Assembly: GCA_965200685.1 (NCBI GenBank)
Contig: OZ241379.1
Coordinates: forward strand, 930,001-994,000
DNA length: 64,000 nucleotides
Direction: 5' to 3'
Source: Bin5 sp965200685
GTDB taxonomy: Bacteria > Chloroflexota > Anaerolineae > Caldilineales > Caldilineaceae
A program made the position numbers and the translations under genes. Numbering within the stretch: position 1 is the first letter of the stretch; every line of letters starts with the position of its first letter. This document shows positions 24,999 to 33,425 of the stretch, piece by piece. The notes beneath the pieces are model-generated. The model had not been told where the DNA came from, made no database searches, and worked only from the letters and a program-made list of their open reading frames with translations.

Positions 24999-26393
24999 AT
25001 GACAGACACGCAACTGAGTACGAGACGCCGTCTCTCCCGGCGCACATTCCTGCAAGGAATCGGCATCGGTTCCAGTGCCCTGCTGCTGACTGGGTGCCCG
25101 GCCCCCGCCCCCGCGGCCAGTGATGGAGATGCCGACAGCGCAGCCCCTGCCGCTGAAGCAATCGAGCTGGACTTCTTCGCCTGGGGCGATGCCTCGGACA
25201 TCCCCGCCTGGGAAGAGCTGGCGAGGGTCTATGGCGAGCAGGCACCGAACGTCACTGTCAAACCGTCGATTAGCGGCACCGGTGTAGACTATTACACCAA
25301 ATTGCAGACATCCTTCGCCGGCGGAGTCGTTCCCGAAGTGGCCTCCTTCCAAGGCTGGGAATGGCAGCCTTTCAGCGATGCAGATCTGCTGGCCCCTATT
25401 GACGCCTACATTGAGCGGGACAACTTCAGCGGTCCCTATCCTGAAGGTGTGGACAGCATCGAGTTCAGCACCCGCCGGAATGGCAAACGCTATCTGATCC
25501 CCCTCCAATCAGGGGTGATGGTGATGTTCTACGCCAAGCAACCCTTTGACGAAGCCGGTATCGACTACCCGACCGACGATTGGTCATTTGAGGATTTCGT
25601 CAGCATCGCCGAACAGATCACCAGCACCGATGGCGATTCGAAGATGTACGGCTATCAGGCCAACGGCAGTTACGCCCGCGACATCCACTGGATTCGCTCC
25701 ACAGGTGTACAGGAGTTCGATCAACTGGTGGACCCGCGCACGGCCATGTTCGACCAAACAGAGATCATCGAAATCTTGCAACTAGTCGCCCAGGACTTTA
25801 TGTACAATCTGAAGATTTCCCCCACACCCGCAGACCTAGAAGGCGGTACCAACACCATTGATACCGGCAATGCGGCCATGAAGTATGAAGGGCCTTGGTT
25901 CTTCCCACGGCTAAACAGCCCAGAACTCCGGGAAGAGGAGAAGCAGATTGAGTTTGATGTGGTCATGATGCCGCGGATGGCTGATGAGAGTCGCCCCCAC
26001 CGTGGCTGGGCCGAAGGCGTGTGTGTACCCAAGAGCGATCTTGTAGACGCAGCTTGGGACTTTGTCCATTTCATGGGTGGCCAAGAGGGACAGAATATCT
26101 ACTCCACCATCACCGGACGTATCCCCAATACCGCGGATCTGGTCGAGAATTTCTGGGGGCCGACCATTGAAGAGCGTTTTGGCGTCACCAACGCAGCAGC
26201 CTTCAGCAATGCCTTCCAACGTTCGGAAGTGGACGTCATCGGTGGCGTCTCCCGTGGACAGATCTGGAGCGAAGTCGCCAAGCCAGTAGGGTGGGATCCC
26301 ATGCTGGCCAACAGTGCCACCGCCGCCGAAGTCATGTCTGCTGTCAATGAAGGCGTGCAGGGCCTGTTGGATGCACACTGGGCTAGGCAATAA
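24999..26393 (+). CDS. Sugar ABC transporter substrate-binding lipoprotein
   Basis: A 464-residue extracellular solute-binding protein (family 1). The N terminus has a Tat-like motif SRRTFLQ, a hydrophobic stretch and lipobox LLTGC, so it is exported folded and lipid-anchored. The mature protein shows FAWGDASDIPAWEELAR at the first strand and repeated binding-cleft tryptophans, and ends SAVNEGVQGLLDAHWA. It would bind a mono- or oligosaccharide for the two downstream permeases. AAGGAGGA at 24983-24990 fixes the start. No ATPase gene is in the cluster, so a shared MsiK/MalK-type ATPase is assumed. Confidence 0.9.
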   Translation: MTDTQLSTRRRLSRRTFLQGIGIGSSALLLTGCPAPAPAASDGDADSAAPAAEAIELDFFAWGDASDIPAWEELARVYGEQAPNVTVKPSISGTGVDYYTKLQTSFAGGVVPEVASFQGWEWQPFSDADLLAPIDAYIERDNFSGPYPEGVDSIEFSTRRNGKRYLIPLQSGVMVMFYAKQPFDEAGIDYPTDDWSFEDFVSIAEQITSTDGDSKMYGYQANGSYARDIHWIRSTGVQEFDQLVDPRTAMFDQTEIIEILQLVAQDFMYNLKISPTPADLEGGTNTIDTGNAAMKYEGPWFFPRLNSPELREEEKQIEFDVVMMPRMADESRPHRGWAEGVCVPKSDLVDAAWDFVHFMGGQEGQNIYSTITGRIPNTADLVENFWGPTIEERFGVTNAAAFSNAFQRSEVDVIGGVSRGQIWSEVAKPVGWDPMLANSATAAEVMSAVNEGVQGLLDAHWARQ

Positions 26394-26406
26394 CAGCAAT
26401 GGAACA

Positions 26407-26440
26407 TGAATCGTGGAGAGCCTTTGCTCTCCATGATTCA
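26407..26440 (+). other. 15-bp stem intergenic hairpin
   Basis: TGAATCGTGGAGAGC pairs with GCTCTCCATGATTCA around a CTTT loop, with a single G-U position. It follows the binding-protein stop by 13 bases and lies before the permease genes. There is no T tract, so it may stabilise the binding-protein message or attenuate read-through, giving more binding protein than permease. Confidence 0.65.
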
Positions 26441-26463
26441 CGGCAGTTAGCATTACGAAACCA

Positions 26464-27381
26464 ATGGCCACTACCACCATATCCGCCGGCAAACGCCGCT
26501 TCACAAAACGTCAGATCCGGGATTGGATCGCCGGCTATCTGTTCGCCTCACCGTTTATCATCGGGTTTTCCATCTTCATCGCGTTCCCGATGCTCTATTC
26601 AATCTATCTGATCTTCGTTGATTGGGACCTTCTGCGCCCTCAGACATTTGTCGGCTTCGCAAATCTGACGCAGATGTTCAGAGACCCAAAGGTCAATCTC
26701 AGCCTGTATAACAGTGCCTTTTATACGATCTTCGCGGTGCCGATCCAACTGGTGATTTCGTTCTCCCTAGCCCTGGCCTTGACCCAGAAAATTCGTTTTC
26801 GGGACTTTTACCGGGCTGGCTTTTACATGCCAATTATCGTCCCCCTAGTAGCGAGTGCAGTGGTCTGGCAAAGGGTATTACACCCGGAGTTCGGTATCCT
26901 CAACGAAGTATTAGGCTGGTTCGGGCTTGCTCCTCGTATGTGGCTCTTTGAGCCAAGTCTGGCGAAACCCGCGTTCATCTTTATGTCCTTTTGGATGGTT
27001 GGGCGTCAGATGGTGATTTTCATCGCCGGGTTGGGCAACATTCCTGACTCTCTGAAGGAGGCTGCCAGCTTGGATGGGGCCGGCGCAGTTGGTCGCCTAC
27101 GCTACGTTATTCTGCCGCTGATGACGCCCCTGATCTTCTATAATATGGTGATCGCTATTATCAATTCCTTCCAGACTTTTGTACCGGCTATGATCATGAC
27201 CGAAGGCGGACCACAAGATGCAACCCTCTTTGTCGTCCTGAATATCTATCGCAATGCTTTTCAGTATTTCAATATGGGCTATGCCTCAGCCTTGGCCTGG
27301 GAACTCTTCGTGATCGTTGTGGGCTTTACGCTGGCGCAATTCTACCTGTCGAATCGCTGGGTGTACTATGAAGAGGTTTGA
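26464..27381 (+). CDS. Sugar ABC transporter permease (MalF/UgpA-like)
   Basis: A 305-residue permease with six predicted helices. The ATPase-coupling EAA loop is seen as DSLKEAASLDGAGAVGRLRYVILPLMTP near residue 195. The first helix is preceded by the cytoplasmic RRFTKRQIRDWIAGYLFASP segment common to carbohydrate CUT1 permeases. It pairs with the next gene to form the channel. Confidence 0.92.
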   Translation: MATTTISAGKRRFTKRQIRDWIAGYLFASPFIIGFSIFIAFPMLYSIYLIFVDWDLLRPQTFVGFANLTQMFRDPKVNLSLYNSAFYTIFAVPIQLVISFSLALALTQKIRFRDFYRAGFYMPIIVPLVASAVVWQRVLHPEFGILNEVLGWFGLAPRMWLFEPSLAKPAFIFMSFWMVGRQMVIFIAGLGNIPDSLKEAASLDGAGAVGRLRYVILPLMTPLIFYNMVIAIINSFQTFVPAMIMTEGGPQDATLFVVLNIYRNAFQYFNMGYASALAWELFVIVVGFTLAQFYLSNRWVYYEEV

Positions 27382-27431
27382 ATTTTGCGCCAGCCATTGC
27401 AGTTGCCATCAGGCAAACCGGCGCAAAAATC
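27380..27431 (-). repeat. 50-bp intergenic hairpin element, copy 2 (inverted)
   Basis: This segment between the two permease genes is the inverse of 24923-24972. It is itself able to fold: TTTTGCGCC near the left end pairs with GGCGCAAAA near the right end. It lies just before the AAAGGAG of the second permease gene. Confidence 0.7.
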
Positions 27432-27444
27432 AAAGGAGCAAACC

Positions 27445-28356
27445 ATGCAAACAGATGCCCCACTACAAAACTCCATGACCGAACCGGTCGTTGGGATGAA
27501 AAGACAGAGCGGCACATCGCGTTCCATTTGGGCAACGGTCTGGCTGGTAGTGCTTCAGGTCTTCATGACATTTTTGGTCATTTCTTTTTTGGTGCCCACA
27601 TTTTGGATGATTTCCTCATCTCTGAAAGTCTCCACAGAGGTGTTCGCTCATCCGATTGTATGGCTGCCCAAAGACCCCCACTGGAACAATTACGTCAAAG
27701 CTTTTGCGCTGCTGCCGCTGATGACATTTATGACCAACACACTGATTATCGTCTTTTTCGCGGTCTTAGGCACGGTCGTTTCATCGGCACTGGTGGCCTA
27801 CTCCTTCGCTCGCATCCAGTGGCCGGGGCGCAATTTCTGGTTCAGCCTGCTGCTTGCCACAATGATGCTGCCCGATGTAGTGACCCTCGTACCCCGTTTT
27901 GTGATCTTCAAGAATCTGCGTTGGATCGATACATGGCTGCCCCTGATCGTGCCCTATTGGGGAGGGATCGGCGCAATTTATGTCTTTCTCATGCGCCAAT
28001 TCTTCCTTGGCATCCCGCTAGAACTTGAGGATGCTTCCGAGATCGATGGGGCCAGCCGTATGCGAGTGCTGCTCCAGATTCTGCTGCCCCTCTCCAAACC
28101 GGTCATCGCCACCGTTGCCGTGTTCGCCCTCTTGCAACACTACAACGACTTTATGAACCCGCTCATCTACATCAACTCCATGGACAAATGGCCATTGGCC
28201 CTAGGAATCCGCGCCTATAACGACTCCTACGTCCAAAATTGGGAGGTCGTCTTTGCCGCCAGTACAGTGATGCTCGCACCCATGGTGGCAATTTTCATCA
28301 TGGCCCAGCGTTACTTTGTCCAAGGGATTGCCATGACCGGTTTTGGAGGGAGGTAG
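27445..28356 (+). CDS. Sugar ABC transporter permease (MalG/UgpE-like)
   Basis: A 303-residue CUT1 permease: N-terminal cytoplasmic tail, first helix in VFMTFLVISFLVPTFWMISS, the periplasmic WLPKDPHWNNYVKAF segment found in MalG-type proteins, and the EAA loop as LEDASEIDGASRMRVLLQILLPLSKP near residue 195. The start is ATG 27445 with AAAGGAG in front, not the in-frame upstream start inside the hairpin element. This is the last gene of the importer operon. Confidence 0.92.
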   Translation: MQTDAPLQNSMTEPVVGMKRQSGTSRSIWATVWLVVLQVFMTFLVISFLVPTFWMISSSLKVSTEVFAHPIVWLPKDPHWNNYVKAFALLPLMTFMTNTLIIVFFAVLGTVVSSALVAYSFARIQWPGRNFWFSLLLATMMLPDVVTLVPRFVIFKNLRWIDTWLPLIVPYWGGIGAIYVFLMRQFFLGIPLELEDASEIDGASRMRVLLQILLPLSKPVIATVAVFALLQHYNDFMNPLIYINSMDKWPLALGIRAYNDSYVQNWEVVFAASTVMLAPMVAIFIMAQRYFVQGIAMTGFGGR

Positions 28357-28545
28357 CGAGAACAGCGGTGAAATGTACCATCGGCAAGCAAGACCGCTGC
28401 GGTTCGCCCCATTGTGAATACATTTGTCCGCTCATCGATCAACGCACCTCGTTCAAACTCTTCAGGGGCCATAAAACGAGATGAGCCAAACATACGCCCC
28501 TTCGGCCTACATGCCCTCCGTGTAGCATGACCTGTCTATCACAAC

Positions 28546-28575
28546 AAAAACCTGACCGCATCTGAATGCGGCCAG
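28546..28575 (-). terminator. Rho-independent terminator of LRR gene
   Basis: On the minus strand CCTGGCCGCAT, loop TCAG, ATGCGGTCAGG, then TTTTTG. The 11-bp stem has one G-U pair. It lies about 40 bases after the stop of the leucine-rich-repeat gene. Confidence 0.8.
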
Positions 28576-28617
28576 GCTCAAAGGCAGCTGTCTGTGATAC
28601 CGTCACAGCCGCACCAC

Positions 28618-31600
28618 TTACTTCCGCACGAGGGGCAGGAAGAGATCCTGGCCAACCGGGGCAAGCGGTGTAGCCGTGGCTGTGGGTGTGACTGTGGGCG
28701 TAGTTGTCGGTGTGACAGGGTCGCAGAAAGACAACTCAATATCCGACAGGTCGTTCTGGGCAACCCGCGTCAGCGCGTTGGGAATACAGCCGCTGAAGCG
28801 GTTGCCAGCTAAGGACAACGAACGTAGATTGGAGAGATCCACCAGGGTTGTCGGGATGCTGCCCGTCAGACTGTTGTTGGCCAGGTGCAAGGTCTGCAGG
28901 CTGGCAATACTGCCCAGATCTGTTGGCATGCTGCCCGACAGCCGGTTGTTGGAGAAGTCCAAGACCTGCAGGGTGGCCAGCGCGCGCAGGCCAACCGGGA
29001 TACGCCCCGAGAATTCGTTGTTGGAGATATCCAAGACCTGCAGACCCGTGAGCCGGCTCAAGGTGGTCGGGATGCTGCCTGCCAATGTCTTGCCACTGAT
29101 ATCCAGCTCCAGCCTGATCACCCGCTGCGGGACCCCGCTAATGGTTACCCCCTCCCAGGTGTCAATGCTGCTGGTCTCACTCCAGTTCAAGCGCATGGAG
29201 GTACTGATGCTTCCCTCAAGGGTTTCCTTGTTGGTCAGGAGCAGGACGCAGTCTCTGACCAGGTCGGCATTGGCAGAGGGGTTGGCTACGACAGTGCCAT
29301 TGATACATGTGGGTCTCTGTGTCGAGCCGCCACCACCGCCGCCGCCACCACCACCATTACCGCCTGGTGGTCTGCTTGGTGGTCTGGGTGGTGAGCATAA
29401 TGAATCTGTTGTCAAGCCATCTTCTTGCAAGGTTTCTCGCAAGTTATAGGGGATACAGTCTGTTAGTGTATTGCCAGCAAGGTGCAACGTCTGCAGATGG
29501 GGGAGAGCGGAGCGATCGTACAACCGGGGAGGGATGCGACCCGTCAGTTGGTTGTCGTTGAGATGCAAGTGCTGCAGATTTGTGAACTCCCCTAGCCACG
29601 ATGGAATCGGTCCCATCAAGCTGTTCTGACCTAGGTTCAAAGTGGTCAGCGTGTTGGAGAGGGCGGCCAGTTCCGGTGGAATGGAGCCAGTCAATCTGTT
29701 CTGACTTAGGTTCAAGGTGGTCAGCGTGTTGGAGAGATTGCCCAGTTGAGCAGGGATCGTACCCGTCAAGCCGTTCTGACTTAGGTTCAAAGTGGTCAGC
29801 GTGTTGGAGAGGTTGCCCAGTCGAGCAGGGACCGTACCCGTCAGGGTGTTGCTGTAGAGGGACAACGTCTGCAGATTTGTGAACTCCCCTAGCCACAGTG
29901 GGATGAATCCAGTCAATCTGTTCTGACCTAGATTCAAGGTGGTCAGCGTGTTGGAGAGAGTGTCCAGTTGAGCAGGGATCGTACCCGTCAGGGTGTTGCT
30001 GTAGAGGGACAACGTCTGCAGCTTGGTGAAATCCCCTAACCACGCTGGGACGGTGCCAGTCAAGCTGTTCTGACCTAGGTTCAAAGTTGTCAAAGTACGG
30101 GTGAGGTTGCCCAGTTCAACAGGAATCGTGCCCGACAGTTGGTTGTCGGACAAGTTCAAGGCCTGCAGATTGGCGAGGGACCCCCGTATATAGCTCGAAT
30201 AAGCACTTCTCACGGCCTCCGGCAACGAGACCCTCAAGGTCTGCGGATTGGTGAGGGCACCCAGGGCAGTAGGGATGGTGCCTGACAAATTACGACTGGA
30301 AAGGTCCAAGGTGATCACTTGCGTGGGAGAGTCGTTGGTGTTGACACTAATGCCATCCCAGCCAGTTATCAAAGATCCTGTATGCCAGTTCAATGAACCG
30401 CGTAGGCTGTTCTGTGCCTCAACAAGCACGTTGCAATCCGCGACTAAGCTGGACGATTCTGTGTCTGACCAGCCGGGAATCGCGGTGCTACCGTAACAGG
30501 GGTTAAAGCCAGAGGAACACGCCGGCACGTTGATTCCACCTTGTACTCTGTGCCCTCTGTTGAAGGGATGACAACCTTCAAAGTTGTTGCCTCCTAGCCA
30601 ATAGCTGGCCTGCGTAGGGAGATTGCCCAGTTCCGGTGGGATCTTGCCCACCAGATTGCTGTTGGAGCTCTGCAGGGTCCCAAGATTTGATAATTTGCTC
30701 AATTCAGGTGGGAGCGGGCCCCTCAGATTGTTATCTATTAGGGAAAGGCTTATCAAGGTGATGATGTTGCCCAGTGCAGCAGGGATCGTGCCCGTAATCC
30801 TCTGATTTCCGAGCCACAAGATTTTCAGGTCGGGGAAACCCAATCCCCATGCAGACGGTATAGTAGCCCCCGTCAGATCGTTTGGTGGATTGAACCACAA
30901 CACTTGCAGTGCGGCAAGGTCTTTCAGTTCAGCAGGGAGACCGCCATTCCTCAATGTCCTGAATCTCAACCCGACTACACCCGCACCACTTAAGGGCACC
31001 ACACTCTCTGATATAGTAGGTTGGAAAATGTTTAGGGAGGTCAATATGCCCTGCCAGCTGGCCATATTTACGCTTGTGTCCCAGTTCAGTGTCCCTGTGC
31101 CCCGCAGGGTATCCTTAACCGACAGCAGCACGTTGCAATCATTGACAAGGCCGATGGTACGTGTATACCCACCGGGGGGATGTACTAAGGGTTCCGTAGA
31201 GACTACGGACCGCACCGCTTGGCTGCCAGCACAACATCCCCTCCATCCCTGCGGTAGTATTCCTTTATCAGAAGCAGGGATTTCTTTCCACAATGATGGA
31301 GGGATACATTCGCTTATGTTGTCATTGCCAGAGATAGTGAACTCTTCTAAATTGGTGAGTACGTTCAATGAAGGCGTGATCTGCCCCCGCAATTGGTTGC
31401 TATGGAGGCGCAAATACTGCAGAGTTGTGCTGAGGTTGGCGAGGGATGCAGGGATGGTGCCCGTCAGGGTGTTGCTGTAGAGGTTCAACGTCGTCAGCGC
31501 AGAGAGATTGCCCAGTTCAGCAGGGATCGTGCCGGTCAGGTTCCGGTTGGGCAGACTCAACCCTGTTACACGAGTCATGGTGAGAGTAATGCCATTCCAA

Positions 31601-31791
31601 GCACTTATGATCCTCGTCGTCTCCCAATTCAGGCCTGTCGTGTCTGTTAGCAGGGGTGCGGCTGCCAAGAGCGCATTGCAATCCGCGATCAGGGCAGCGG
31701 ATTCAGTAGCACCTGTGCCGGGAATCGCGTTCGTGTTTGCACATACTGACGGGACCATTACCTGTGCGGTGATGGGTTGTGTGCCGGCCAC
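28618..31791 (-). CDS. Large leucine-rich-repeat surface protein (main frame)
   Basis: The unbroken frame encodes 1057 residues from GTG 31791. It holds four modules, starting near residues 20, 212, 443 and 840. Each begins with a plant-type LRR N-cap (DCNxLL, LNW, then W-x-G-I) and continues with 24-residue LRRs of the form LxxLxLxxNxLTGxIPxxLGxL. A poly-Gly stretch lies near residue 815. The C terminus is a Thr/Pro-rich stalk (TTTPTVTPTATATP) and then FLPLVRK, a short tag seen on secreted Chloroflexota proteins. The protein is probably anchored outside for adhesion or binding. The true start appears to be ATG 32000, joined across a homopolymer; see the upstream entries. Confidence 0.85.
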   Translation of the reverse strand: MAGTQPITAQVMVPSVCANTNAIPGTGATESAALIADCNALLAAAPLLTDTTGLNWETTRIISAWNGITLTMTRVTGLSLPNRNLTGTIPAELGNLSALTTLNLYSNTLTGTIPASLANLSTTLQYLRLHSNQLRGQITPSLNVLTNLEEFTISGNDNISECIPPSLWKEIPASDKGILPQGWRGCCAGSQAVRSVVSTEPLVHPPGGYTRTIGLVNDCNVLLSVKDTLRGTGTLNWDTSVNMASWQGILTSLNIFQPTISESVVPLSGAGVVGLRFRTLRNGGLPAELKDLAALQVLWFNPPNDLTGATIPSAWGLGFPDLKILWLGNQRITGTIPAALGNIITLISLSLIDNNLRGPLPPELSKLSNLGTLQSSNSNLVGKIPPELGNLPTQASYWLGGNNFEGCHPFNRGHRVQGGINVPACSSGFNPCYGSTAIPGWSDTESSSLVADCNVLVEAQNSLRGSLNWHTGSLITGWDGISVNTNDSPTQVITLDLSSRNLSGTIPTALGALTNPQTLRVSLPEAVRSAYSSYIRGSLANLQALNLSDNQLSGTIPVELGNLTRTLTTLNLGQNSLTGTVPAWLGDFTKLQTLSLYSNTLTGTIPAQLDTLSNTLTTLNLGQNRLTGFIPLWLGEFTNLQTLSLYSNTLTGTVPARLGNLSNTLTTLNLSQNGLTGTIPAQLGNLSNTLTTLNLSQNRLTGSIPPELAALSNTLTTLNLGQNSLMGPIPSWLGEFTNLQHLHLNDNQLTGRIPPRLYDRSALPHLQTLHLAGNTLTDCIPYNLRETLQEDGLTTDSLCSPPRPPSRPPGGNGGGGGGGGGGSTQRPTCINGTVVANPSANADLVRDCVLLLTNKETLEGSISTSMRLNWSETSSIDTWEGVTISGVPQRVIRLELDISGKTLAGSIPTTLSRLTGLQVLDISNNEFSGRIPVGLRALATLQVLDFSNNRLSGSMPTDLGSIASLQTLHLANNSLTGSIPTTLVDLSNLRSLSLAGNRFSGCIPNALTRVAQNDLSDIELSFCDPVTPTTTPTVTPTATATPLAPVGQDLFLPLVRK

Positions 31792-31841
31792 CAGCAGCAG
31801 GCCGCTGATGGCAAGCGTAGTTCCGAGGACGATGAGGGCTG

Positions 31842-32000
31842 CTAGCGTGATCCCTCGCGTGGGTCGTATATATTTAGAACATTTGTACGGGGGGGGGGGG
31901 GGGGGGGTAAAGAAGATGAGGACTGACTAGACGCGCCTAGGTACGATTCGTCGCCCTCAAACTCTACACTGTTCCTTAAGGTTCTGTCTTGACTCGCCAT
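31842..32000 (-). CDS. 5' segment of LRR gene, out of frame in this sequence
   Basis: ATG 32000 follows GAGGAGA with seven bases spacing, much better than GTG 31791. The frame reads MASQDRTLRNSVEFEG and continues to a Ser-rich then Pro-rich run encoded by the C tract, then stops at 31842-31844, giving only 52 residues. With one more C (20) or two fewer (17) the frame would pass into the LRR gene and add KCSKYIRPTRG and a membrane helix ITLAALIVLGTTLAISGLLLV. That would give a signal-anchor protein with a cytoplasmic tail of about 50 residues. Confidence 0.7.
   Translation of the reverse strand: MASQDRTLRNSVEFEGDESYLGASSQSSSSLPPPPPPRTNVLNIYDPREGSR
31889..31907. repeat. 19-base G:C homopolymer inside coding region
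   Basis: Nineteen consecutive G on the plus strand (C on the coding strand), within the 5' coding part of the LRR gene. The number 19 places the start codon and the LRR frame out of phase; 17 or 20 would put them in phase. Such tracts slip during replication and cause phase variation in other bacteria, and are also prone to sequencing error. Confidence 0.85.
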
Positions 32001-32043
32001 GCTTATATCTCCTCATAAAGATAAAAAAGCATAATTCCACTTT

Positions 32044-32892
32044 TCATAACCCGCCGGCCATACGCAGCAACAGCAGCAGGACACCTGTGCCTATGGCAAC
32101 GCCCAGAGAGGCCCCGATCCCCAGCAGCCACTTTAGCCAGCGCATATCAGATTTGACATCGGCTATCTCCGACTTCAATTCAGACCGAACACCGGCGGTC
32201 TCGGCCTGCAGAGCAGTTTGGACGCCGGCTATCTCCGACTGCAGAGCAGCTTGGACGCCTACCAGCTCTGTTCGTACAGACTGGACGTCCTCCTGCAGAG
32301 CAGCTTGGACGCCGGATATCTCCGACTGCAGAGCAGCTTGGACGCCGGCTATCTCCGACTTCAATTCAGACCGAACACCGGCGGTCTCGGCCTGCAGAGC
32401 AGCTTGGACGCCGGATATCTCTGACTGCAGAGCAGCTTGGACGCCTACCAGCTCTGTTCGTACAGACTGGACGTCCTCCTGCAGAGCAGCTTGGACGCCT
32501 ACCAGCTCTGTTCGTACAGACTGGACGTCCTCCTGCAGAGCAGCTTGGACGTCTGCCAGTTCTGTTCGCACAGACTGTACATCTACCCTGACGTCTGCTA
32601 TCTCTGACTGCAGAGTAGCTTGGACGCCTACCAGCTCTGTTCGTACAGATTGAACATCTACCCTGACGCCGGCGATCTCTGACTGCAGATCAGATTTGAC
32701 GCCAGCGATCTCTACCTGCAGATCAGATTTGGCAGCCTGGACGTCCTCCCGTGTAGCCACATGCTTATGAGATTCCTCTAACAAACCCTCAACTTTGGCC
32801 AGCCTTTCCCTATCCCGCAAACCCTCATCCAGCCTTTGTCTATCCAGCGAACCCTCATTCAGCCTTACCTCATCCAGCAAAACCGCCGCCAT
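32044..32892 (-). CDS. Coiled-coil membrane protein with 7/11-residue repeats
   Basis: A 282-residue protein. Residues 1-55 are charged helix, 55-235 a long coiled coil built of 11-residue units (SEISGVQAALQ, AETAGVRSELK) and 7-residue units (EDVQSVR), and the end is one membrane helix (WLLGIGASLGVAIGTGVLLLLL). Hendecad/heptad mixtures form long straight coiled coils. GGGAGGT precedes ATG 32892. The stop is 44 bases before the proposed LRR start, so the two are likely cotranscribed. Similar small coiled-coil/TM proteins are often annotated DUF1640-like; function unknown. A shorter relative lies at 53928. Confidence 0.75.
   Translation of the reverse strand: MAAVLLDEVRLNEGSLDRQRLDEGLRDRERLAKVEGLLEESHKHVATREDVQAAKSDLQVEIAGVKSDLQSEIAGVRVDVQSVRTELVGVQATLQSEIADVRVDVQSVRTELADVQAALQEDVQSVRTELVGVQAALQEDVQSVRTELVGVQAALQSEISGVQAALQAETAGVRSELKSEIAGVQAALQSEISGVQAALQEDVQSVRTELVGVQAALQSEIAGVQTALQAETAGVRSELKSEIADVKSDMRWLKWLLGIGASLGVAIGTGVLLLLLRMAGGL
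32162..32534. repeat. Tandem repeats in coiled-coil gene
   Basis: A 54-base unit beginning GCAGAGCAGCTTGGACGCC is seen at 32241, 32427 and 32481, the last two directly adjacent. A larger segment of 186 bases is duplicated in tandem with few differences (compare 32162 onward with 32348 onward). Copy number is a multiple of three bases, so changes would lengthen or shorten the coiled coil without breaking the frame. Confidence 0.75.
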
Positions 32893-32941
32893 GGTAAACC
32901 TCCCAATACATATTTGTTATACATCTAGGCATCTGCCTGCT

Positions 32942-33207
32942 TCACTCAACAACGCACGCTTGTAGCGCGGGGGTATCTCCCAAAGCGCGCAGGAATATCC
33001 CACTCGCGCCATTGATGTCTCTATCCATGCGTTGGCCATCTCTCCCGACCATCACCTTTGCACCACTAGCTTGCGACTGACTTCGCCTGTCCAGCTACAC
33101 GTTTTCGATGTATAGGCTTCATTTACATCAATCACCAGCTTACCGGTCTCATAGGCTTTGTGCTTCAAGAACTGCTTGAAGCGATAGTGTGCAAAGGTCA
33201 TCATCAT
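32942..33207 (-). pseudogene. TnpB C-terminal remnant (IS607/IS605-type)
   Basis: Translation gives FKQFLKHKAYETGKLVIDVNEAY, then TCSWTGE, an in-frame stop near 33060, and after a frame change GRDGQRMDRDINGASGIFLRAL, the last RuvC motif (Asp-Arg-Asp-x-Asn) of TnpB, ending at the TGA at 32942. TnpB is the RNA-guided nuclease of these transposons. Most of the gene is missing and the rest has a frameshift. Confidence 0.85.
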
Positions 33208-33212
33208 TTTTA

Positions 33213-33266
33213 GCACAGAAAATTTTGACAGAGAAATAATGGGTACAATGACAAAATTTTCTGTGC
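33213..33266. repeat. 15-bp perfect inverted repeat in IS remnant
   Basis: GCACAGAAAATTTTG at 33213-33227 and its exact complement at 33252-33266 enclose 24 bases. The repeat sits between the TnpB remnant and the transposase HTH remnant, exactly where the middle of the element is missing. It may be a deletion product or a small inserted palindrome. Confidence 0.7.
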
Positions 33267-33269
33267 CAA

Positions 33270-33416
33270 AGGCTCTGATATTCCGAGAAATCCGTCAATG
33301 TCATATCTCCTGTGTCCCCCAGGCGTCCGCACATACGATATCCGGCCCTCATCAGCCCATCTACGCATTGTGGCCGGATGAACACCCAATTTTTTCCCAG
33401 CTTCCTTTGATGGATG
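33270..33416 (-). pseudogene. IS607-type transposase N-terminal HTH remnant
   Basis: HPSKEAGKKLGVHPATMRRW followed by ADEGRISYVRTPGGHRRYD is the MerR/excisionase-like DNA-binding domain that opens IS607-family serine transposases (TnpA). The recombinase catalytic domain is absent and the normal start codon cannot be seen. The frame is open from 33482 but the upstream part is promoter sequence. Confidence 0.75.
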
Positions 33417-33425
33417 TCTGTGTGT

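Noticed and set aside
28357..28545. Search for a gene or RNA in the gap after the sugar operon
   Set aside because: Only short frames in unlikely composition; nothing beyond the terminator on the minus strand.
29307..29561. Frames antisense to the LRR gene, here and at 28676-29449, 30890-31480
   Set aside because: They arise from the repetitive LRR sequence; none has a start signal or recognisable domain.
31791..31791. GTG 31791 as the sole true start of the LRR protein
   Set aside because: It would lie inside the encoded hydrophobic segment and has no ribosome-binding site; the upstream ATG with a strong site is more plausible.
32087..32653. 188-residue plus-strand frame with strong internal repeats
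   Set aside because: It is the mirror of the coiled-coil gene on the minus strand; repeats without stops produce open frames on both strands. The minus frame has the start signal and the membrane helix.
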